Origin: Glossina fuscipes | Lineage: Eukaryota > Arthropoda > Insecta > Diptera > Glossinidae | DNA length: 64,000 nt | Assembly (NCBI RefSeq): GCF_014805625.2 | Contig: NW_023998415.1 | Span: 16,932,724-16,996,723, forward strand | Direction of reading: 5' to 3' | Shown here: positions 56,222 through 64,000 of the stretch, in pieces | Numbering within the stretch: position 1 is the stretch's first letter | Layout: every line of letters starts with the position of its first letter | Translations under genes and position numbers: made by a program | Notes under the pieces: model-generated | Told to the model about the DNA's origin: nothing | Database searches by the model: none | What the model saw: the letters and a program-made list of their open reading frames with translations, nothing else

Positions 56222-59200
56222 ATGTATTCAATATTCTATTTACTATTTTATCAACTTTGCTTTCAATATTTCGGTAATGAGTTAACGTTCGCTTATGCGA
56301 AAAGTTTTGTAAAAAAATTGGACGTGAACAATGACCCGGCGGTTAATATCAACGATGAGAACACTGAACCAATTATTGGTGTATTAAGTCAAGAAATTTC
56401 TAAATTAATTTCGAAAAAATTTCCCGAGAAAAATTATAAAAGTTATATAGCCGCATCGTATGTGAAATTTGTTGAAAGTTCAGGTGGCCGTGTCGTACCG
56501 ATATGGTAAGTAAAAATAAGTGAATACTTTTTGTTTTTCTTTTGCTTAACAATTTTTTAAATAAAGTTTTTTTGAAATCCCTTAAATCAAATTCTTATGA
56601 TATATATGATATATATATATATACATGTGTATATATATGTATGGGTGTGTATATGTTCGCGTGTATGCTTATTATAATCAATCAAGTTGTTTGTAACTAA
56701 TCTTAATAACTAAATCTTGGAAAGTCATTTTATCAGTAATTAACGTTTGCTTCATAAAGGAAAAATGAAAAGATAATGTTATCAGTGCACGTAACGTCTC
56801 AAACAAAAATTATGGCAATGATTTAATAAAAAAATTTAAATAAATTAATAAATAAAAATAAATAATTATAAAAATAAACAATTAAATAGACTAATGAAGA
56901 AAAACCGCTGAACAAATTACATACGTTTAGAACGAATCTTGAGAACTCTAAAGTGATACGTATAATATTTTAAAATTAATTAAGTAGTTTGTAAGAAGGT
57001 ATGAATGAATTCCATACGAACAATATGGAAAGTTATGAAAACAGTGTAATTTATTTATAAGAGGGCATCATCTTAGAGGATCGTATCAGTATAATCAGCA
57101 AGATCGGATCGGCGAACGGGTCCTGGATGGCTTTATTAAGGCGAAAGAAGAGGGGCGGGATGCGGGTAAGATGCAAAATAGGCTAACGAGTTCTTGATAG
57201 CTTTATTAAGGCGCTGAAAGGGGCGGGGGGATAGCGTATGAAAGGATCGATTGTAATCAGCAAGATTGGATCAAGAAGATGCGAGATAAGATAACGGGTC
57301 CTGCTTAGCTTTATTAAGGCGAAAGAAGAGGGGCGGGGTGCGGGTAAGATGCGAAATAGGCTAATGGGCGTTGGACAAATTGGAACTGAGTAATCTACCG
57401 TTCGATATATATACTTCTTTATTTATTTATGATTTTTTTTAATATAATCAATCACTCAGAAGTCATACTGCATATGTGTGAGAGACAAAGTGACGGTCAG
57501 AGAAGAGTGCGAAAAGGCAAAGAGATAGGGAGGTAGATGAGGTGTAGTGGTTGTGTGCGCCCAATACGTATGTGTCATGCCTTTGGTTTTTGTAGGTCAT
57601 TGGCGATGAACTTAACGCCGCCTTATTGCATTGACTTTGAAAATAAACAAACACGCGCCACATTTTCAGTTAATAAATGTTCAAATTGTTTATTAATTGA
57701 TGAGTAAACTTAATTTACGAATATTTCATATTTTTCGTGTTAAAATGATTTCCTTTAATTTTGCAGGATTGGCCAACCACGCGAGTATTATGAAGATATT
57801 ATGACAAAAATTAATGGGTAAATTATTTATTTATTTATTTATTTTTTTTTTTGAATGAATTTTTTTGTTGTAATATTTTATATTCTTATATTAGGATCTT
57901 ATTGCCGGGTGGAGCCACATATTTTAATCAATCAAATGGTTATCACGATGCTGGCCGTTACATATATGAGATTGCCATTGAAATGAATGATAAGGGCATT
58001 CATTTTCCCCTATGGGGTACATGTTTGGGCTTTGAGTTATTGGTATACTTATCAGCTCATCCAAAGGAACCGCGCACGTATTGCTCATCGCGAGCCCAAG
58101 CTTTACCCCTAGAGTTTGAAAAAGGTTGGGTAAAATTTTTAAATGTTCTTAGCAAAAAACTCTAAAAAAAATTTTTTATAATTTATTTATTCATTCGTTT
58201 TTAGACTACGATAAGTCACGTTTATTTGGTAACGCAAGTGCGGATATTATTCACATTTTAAAAACATATCCGGTTACAGCTAACTTTCATTTATATTGTT
58301 TTACTCAAGAGGTAAGTAAAATACGAATTTCAATGTATTCAGTTTACGATTCACGTTATGCTTAAGTTGCGTCTCGCGCCAGATAAATTGAAAGCTTCGT
58401 CACATTCCCGAGATATATAATTTGTATAGATGAATGCATATATACTTGTTTGCGTGGTAATGCTTGCATTTCATTCATTTAAATGATTTTTTTTTTTTTT
58501 AATTATTTACTTAATTTACTATAATACTTACTTACTATTAAATCAATCGAAGAAAAATGGAATAAATGGGTAAAAATTGAAAAAATTGAAATTAAAAACA
58601 AGAAATGATAAGATTTTATTATCGATAACTCTTCACTCATTCATTCATTCATTCATTCATTCATTCATTAATTCATATCGAAATAACAAAAACACAAACA
58701 ATTTCTATCGGTCCACTGAAATGCTGGCAACCAAAAATCATGATGAAATTCATGAAAATTACATATCATCATATCATCATATCACAATACGTCTCCTGTG
58801 GTACGAGGGGCCGGGAATGCGTGCAATATTCAGAAATTCATCAAAATATCATATCATCTTCAAATGCCGAGTGATAACATGCGAACCGAGTTATACGTTA
58901 CATTTCTTGCGATATGAGGGCAAACAACAAAAAACAACAGATGAATTTCTTATTATATCAGTCCGTCGATTCAGAATCATTTCTGCATAGAATGAAACGA
59001 AGGCCTCCTTATGTAAATGTTCTTATAAAAGAAGTTGCCGTCATGACAAGAGACATCATGTAAAATGTAAAATATATTCTAATGAAAATTTTGCTTGTAT
59101 AGTTTATTAAGAAATTTGAATTGCATTCGCCCATTTTTCAGGAGATAAGCATTCAGATGCTTTTAATTTGTAATAGGCTTTGGCTCACCTTCAAATAACT

Positions 59201-59932
59201 GAAATGTTGAATTTTGATTTAATTCTTGAGTTTAGATTGTAGTACGAAAAAATTCGGTATAGTATTTGATGATCGATCGATCGGCTTTTCGATCGATTAT
59301 AATGAGTTAATTGATTTATTTTGTTATTCGATTTTTTTATTTTCATTCATTGTTTTAGACATTTGCTGCCATGAAATTAAATGAAATTTGGCGGGTAATG
59401 AGTTTAAATCATGATTGGGATGGCATTGAATTTATATCAACAATAGAGCATCTAAGGTGAATAAATACAAAATAAATATACAATTTTTTTCTTCTTTTTT
59501 TTTTTTCTAATGATTATTAATTAAATATTATTAAATATTGAATTTTTTACTTTATCATATTTATTTAGATATCCGTTTTATGGCACACAATTTCATCCGG
59601 AAAAGAATCTTTTCGAGTTTGTTAAAAATCGTAATATTACGCATACGTCTCTAGCGATAACGGCCTCACAATATTTTGGAAATTTCATGGTGAACGAAGC
59701 ACGACGTAATCATCAATATTTTGCCAATCGCACTGAGGAAGCGAATAAATTAATTTATAATTATAATCCGATATATACGGGCATATTAGGTTCATCGTTT
59801 CAGCAACAGTATCTGTTCGACGATGTGGATAATGCAAGCGATACAGTCGATAGTTTAAATACAAGTTTAATTATATTTTCAATAACTTCTGCATACACTG
59901 CCTTAAACCTAAGCCGAGAAGTATGGTTATGA
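56222..59932 (+). CDS. GGH: gamma-glutamyl hydrolase (folylpoly-gamma-glutamate hydrolase)
   Basis: Secreted/lysosomal peptidase of family C26 that trims poly-gamma-glutamate chains from folates. Six exons (56222-56505, 57767-57817, 57895-58124, 58205-58311, 59359-59456, 59569-59932) join to 377 aa. A hydrophobic N-terminus ([18 protein letters not shown]) is a signal peptide. Conserved parts: [39 protein letters not shown], and the nucleophile elbow [12 protein letters not shown] with catalytic Cys at about 155. The catalytic His lies in [14 protein letters not shown] at about 266. After the core there is about 90 residues of tail, ending with a hydrophobic [14 protein letters not shown]. 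Exon 3 uses the uncommon donor GTTGGG. Intron 1 (1.26 kb) holds a GC-rich minisatellite. The protein is longer than the human enzyme because of the tail. Confidence 0.95.
57060..57375. repeat. GC-rich minisatellite in GGH intron 1
   Basis: Three imperfect units containing CTTTATTAAGGCG followed by GAAAGAAGAGGGGCGGG or a variant (near 57130, 57201 and 57310), with GATAAGATG/GGTAAGATGC spacers. Unlike the AT-rich surroundings, these units are rich in G on the + strand. Confidence 0.85.
58634..58672. repeat. (ATTC)n microsatellite in GGH intron 4
   Basis: About nine ATTC units. Confidence 0.9.
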
Positions 59933-60521
59933 AAACTTGCAAGATTTTTTGAAAAAAAAAAAAAAAAAAAAAAAAAACCAAAAAAGGACAAAATATTTAT
60001 AAAGAAATTGAAATTGCGGTAAACTATTCATTTGCATACTTGTACATATGTAATTCGTTTTAATTATGTAAATAAGTCAAACAATTATTCAACAGTCAAG
60101 CCTTAAGAATGATATCCAAAAGAGATATCGAAACGCACACACACATACATAGAGAGAAAGAGAAAGAAAAATACATACATACATAGACACATTTGAATCC
60201 CTGATCTCAGGCGGGGACGATGATATATAATAGGGATATAAGGAAACCCATAAGCATCCTTCTCGTGGCAATGGGAAAGCGGTTCTGGGATGGTTTGCAG
60301 ACTAGTTGGCGTGTGCTGCCACCATGCCACCCCGCATAAAAGAAAAGCACATACATACATACATAGATGAACCGATAACCGTTATGTGTGGATGTATGTA
60401 TATTTTCAACTCATTATTTCATAATAAAGATAATTGTATTAATAAACGGTTTACCTCGCAAAAAATATAAAAAAATTTTCTCTACTTATGATATATTAAA
60501 TATTTCAAGTATTTTCAATGC

Positions 60522-60559
<38 letters not shown>

Positions 60560-60934
60560 AAATGTGTTTATATCTATTATATATGAAATACGATAAAGTT
60601 AAGCAAACCTTTATCGTTTGTAATATTCAGATAACTATTAATTTTTTTTTTATGTTGTTGTTTGATTTACATACACATTTGTACACATTTGTATTCGACG
60701 TTTGTAAGAAAAAACAAAATGACTTTTTTTTCTTTCATTCTCCAATTTGGATTACATATCTCAAAATCGTGAAAATATGTGAAAATACGATTACGTATGC
60801 CCATGACCATAATAGCGTATTCGAGTGTAGGTCCACACAATCAATGACATATTTAAGCTTTTTGCGATATATGAATCCGGAAATTGTTTCAACCAACGCT
60901 TTACAAGGGCAAACAGTAATCCAGCTTCATTAAG
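59933..60934. other. downstream region of GGH
   Basis: Contains a near-pure A-run of about 30 bases (59951-59979), a CACACACATACAT/GAGA stretch near 60130-60190 and a (TA)n at 60528-60555. No gene was found. Confidence 0.5.
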
Positions 60935-61480
60935 CTAGATTCTCTTATCAAATAGTACCTGCCGATCGAGAAACGTCTCTAGGTTTTGCATTATATGTGA
61001 CTCGATGAAGCAAGCATTCTGTAGTGAATAAGTTCTTTCTTGAGAATTATATTTTTTTAATATTAAGAAATCTGCGAAAATTGCGAACCATGCAGCCATG
61101 TTGTTGCATATTAATGCAATAGTGTTCAGCGGATAACATGCGTCTGCGCACAACGAGAGAAGGCCTTGAAATATAAATTGCAAGTAAAAGTTCGTTTTAA
61201 TTTGGGGAAACGTACGATCGCTTTGGGAAAGTTAAATGTCGAACAATGATAGACTCTAATTATATGGGAAGTGTACTCAGTTTCGCAATACTTCTGCAAT
61301 TCTCAACCCACTGCCTATTGTCATTTTTATGAATTGGTATAAGAAAACTAACCTCCCAGACGGTTGAAAACGTACCTGGTTTCAGAGAGAAAGTAAGCCG
61401 CCCCACTTCATGAAATCTGTATCAATAACATTCATGTTGAGAATGAACAGAGAGAGCCTCTGCGACTCTGTGACGCGTTG
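60935..61480 (-). mobile_element. non-LTR retrotransposon reverse-transcriptase fragment
   Basis: On the minus strand, a frame near 61385-61275 reads FSTVWEVSFLIPIHKNDNRQ followed by WVENCRSIAKLSTLP. This is the conserved RT finger block (pattern P..WK.S.LIP..K.G....V.NYR.I.LS). Farther on, RPSLVV, QQHGC and related pieces show the following RT block with frameshifts. A second open frame at 61526-61738, upstream in element orientation, is of unknown nature but may belong to it. Inactive. Confidence 0.75.
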
Positions 61481-63100
61481 GCGTAATTATTTAAATTTAT
61501 TTAAATCTTCTACATATGCTTGATCTCATTCGTAACTGAAGCTGCTTATAGTGGTATAGTGTTCATGTACTTTCTCCTCGTGGGTAGCGTTTGGTAATTT
61601 ATTATATTCATATAACACTTTTCCTTGCTTGAAGGGGGTTTGCGTCAAAGCTTCGCTGCTCGCTGCCCTAAACATTTTGTCTACGTAAAGGACAAAAGAT
61701 TTTGCGATACTTGCAAGCGTAACAAGATCTCTTTGCAACTTGTCCGATCAAATCTTGATGCTTGCTGCAAATTACCATTCATTGGAAAATAATTGGAATA
61801 CATTTTCGCTTTCCTCGGAAAAATTCCAACTTTTTATGACAATTTTCCGGAGAAGCGTTAATTCTGTCAAATAAATAACGAGAACGTCATGTCATTAGTC
61901 ATATCTTGTCTTTATAGATTTTATAAAAAAGAATAATTGTTTTTATGATTTTTTGTCGAGTACTACTTAAGATTACGGTTAATGACGTTGATCGGAATAC
62001 TACGACAAAACGGCTATTGATCTTAATTTACAACTTTATTATATTTTACTTTCCCTGTAATGTGTAATCTTCTACAAACATTTGATATCAATCGTCTCCT
62101 AACTCAAACAACTAATCGCAATTATATGTTTATGACAATTGAAATTGAAATAACAGTAATTTATAAGAAAATCATTTTCGAAAAAGAGAAAATAAAAAAT
62201 TATTTAACTTCAGTCTGAGTAAAGAGTAGGATACCATACCGTCTAAAGTTCACTGAATTCTTCTGAATTTTCAAAATTTATGGGAGCCGGATTTTTCATC
62301 ATCTGATATTATTTCTGATCTAATTGCGATCATTAGTTGATAAACAGGACAAGTGCCACAAACGGGGCACAAACTTCATATTTAATCTTTTCACCGATTT
62401 TCAGTCCAGTTCAGTAACTATCTCTCGTCTGAGGAAACAGTTCCGCCCAGAAATAATACGCCGAAAGTCGGTGGAAGGTGGAAGACCTTTGTAAATGTAG
62501 AATACATGGAAATTTTGATGAAAATTCTAGACTTATCGTCTTATGAGTTCTAGACCTCTATGAAGACTTGGGAAGAGATATGGGACGGATCAAAATCGTA
62601 TCTAACTTTTACATATTTTTTTTCTATTAAATCTATTGCGTAGGGAAATAACAGTTAGTAACGCACAGAATATATCAGTTGATCACGATAATCAGTTATG
62701 ATTAGTGCGGATAAGTTCGTACTTTCGGTTTCGAATGCAGGAAGAAGTGATTTTCAGATTTCGATTCAAGCTCTCTTGCTGATAATGGTAAGTGACAATT
62801 CTCAATAGGGTCCGAAAATTAAAGAAACACTCCTTGGCGGGGCACTTGATAAAATTTTAGCGGAGTTTAGCCCGATTATAGAAAATTGTTGTTAACAAAG
62901 GTGTAGGTAAACGATATGTAAAATTCCTTACAGTATGTTTAATCGTTGCATTATGAGTACGAATACATGAGCAAAGGACTAAGCATAAGCAATTTAAATT
63001 AAGTGCAATTCTTGTACGATTTATTTATTAATTTATTTAAAAGCATAAAAGCTTAGAATAAAACTCGACCGTATATGAAAAAATATTAAAGTTTACCGCT
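61481..63100. other. intergenic, likely further element debris
   Basis: A minus-strand 70-codon frame at 61526-61738 is protein-like (TLASIAKSFVLYVDKMFRAA) but unrecognised. The remainder shows no gene. Confidence 0.4.
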
Positions 63101-63103
63101 ATT

Positions 63104-64000
63104 TTGAAAGACTGCTCTTTTGACATTTCGCTGTCTATGCACAAGAAAGTAGATACTCCCAATTGCGTCTTCAGAAATCTAATAGCTGAGAAAACCCAAG
63201 TGCTGGAGAGTAACGGTTGGAATCTTTTGTACACAGACGGCTCAAAATCTTCTGGTCTGCCGCCTGCTTATGCCGTGGTAGATGCGTCAGGACAGTTTCT
63301 TCTCATTCACCTTCTTCAACTTTCATAACCGAAGTCAGGGTCATCCTTCACGCTGCGAATCTTTCCCATAAGAACAAACTCAAAACCGTCATTGTTACTG
63401 GACAGTTTAACTGTATTAAAAGCTATGCGGAATCCGTCGACTTCGAGATGGAGCATCATCGACAAATTAAGGAATATCATTACAACACCTGGCGAAAAAA
63501 ATTCAAATGTGACGGGTACCTAGTCATATCGGTTTAGTATGCTGCTTCTGCACCTCTAATCATGGATGATGTCATGGAAAAGTTGAATCTTCAAAGATAC
63601 ATTAGAGGAAAAGTTAAAGAGAAAATTACAGAAGAAAATCTCACAATACGATCATCAGCACGACTCTTCGTCTATTCATCCTCAATTAATTCTACCTTTA
63701 CACGCAACGAATGTTGAGAAAATCAAGATCCAAACATTTTCGAGAATTCACCTTGGTCATCATACAATTGTAACTCACCAATCGATCGTAAAGAAGTCTT
63801 CTATTCCAATCTGTAATTGTGAAGCAATTGTCACTATAAAGCACATACTCTGTGATTGCCTTAGCTTGACCTTGGCTAGTCGTATTGCATTTGGAACGAT
63901 TAACTCTATGGACATTCTACAATCAGCTACAAAACAGAATATCAATGCAACATATATCACTTTATCAAAACTACTAGACTTAATATCTAATGTACTTTTG
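63104..64000 (+). mobile_element. non-LTR retrotransposon 3' part with RNase H domain, runs off the window
   Basis: From about 63210 a frame reads NGWNLLYTDGSKSSG, the TDGS active-site block of an RNase H domain. With a frameshift, a TFITEVRVILHAA segment follows (pattern E..AI..A). Nearer the edge, KIKIQTFSRIHLGHHTIVTH and a CNCEAIVTIKHILCDC zinc-knuckle-like segment match the C-terminal tail of RNase H-bearing non-LTR elements. Stops and frame changes make it inactive. The element continues past 64000 or ends there. Confidence 0.75.

Overview
The window is nuclear DNA from an insect, most likely a higher fly (Brachycera, possibly a tephritid fruit fly). It is strongly AT-rich, has short introns with GTAAGT/GTGAGT donors and T-rich AG acceptors, carries many (TA)n, (TAA)n and poly-A/T tracts, and encodes proteins closest to Drosophila families. 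The species call is inference. No bacterial operon, CRISPR, rRNA or phage feature is present. Gene models were assembled by hand from six-frame reading plus splice-site phase checks.

Layout: 1-9.4 kb is gene-poor and holds a ~146-bp tandem satellite (1.02-1.6 kb), a decayed mariner (5.2-5.8 kb) and part of a dispersed TGTCTGTC-type repeat. 9.4-19.8 kb (minus) holds UQCRQ, a small subunit of respiratory complex III, and just upstream of it a seven-exon Cys-loop ligand-gated chloride-channel-type gene. Its signal-peptide exon lies 6.2 kb from exon 2, and that intron contains non-LTR retrotransposon debris. 19.8-26.9 kb is intergenic with non-LTR tails and a tRNA-derived SINE. 26.9-33.7 kb is a compact cluster: PDSS2 (+, polyprenyl diphosphate synthase subunit for ubiquinone), METTL22 (-, lysine methyltransferase; convergent, 124 bp from PDSS2) and geranylgeranyl diphosphate synthase (+). 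35.5-50.8 kb holds two divergently transcribed paralogues of a small tensin-type SH2 adaptor, separated by about 10.4 kb rich in transposons (two internally deleted mariners in opposite orientation, a third mariner touching the second paralogue, and dispersed repeats). 52.2-59.9 kb holds Hsc20 (mitochondrial Fe-S cluster J-protein) and gamma-glutamyl hydrolase, both +. 60.9-64 kb ends in non-LTR retrotransposon remnants, including a reverse-transcriptase piece and an RNase H piece.

Functionally, four genes bear on mitochondria or their cofactors: UQCRQ (complex III), PDSS2 (the ubiquinone that complex III oxidises), Hsc20 (Fe-S delivery) and GGPP synthase (shares FPP/IPP substrates with PDSS2). 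Nothing shows co-regulation, and neighbourhood alone is weak evidence. The least-explained items are the duplicated SH2 adaptor with a conserved GYVNE (possible pYxN, Grb2/Drk-type docking) motif, a SINE family with clear target-site duplications, and several coding-like segments that I could not assign.
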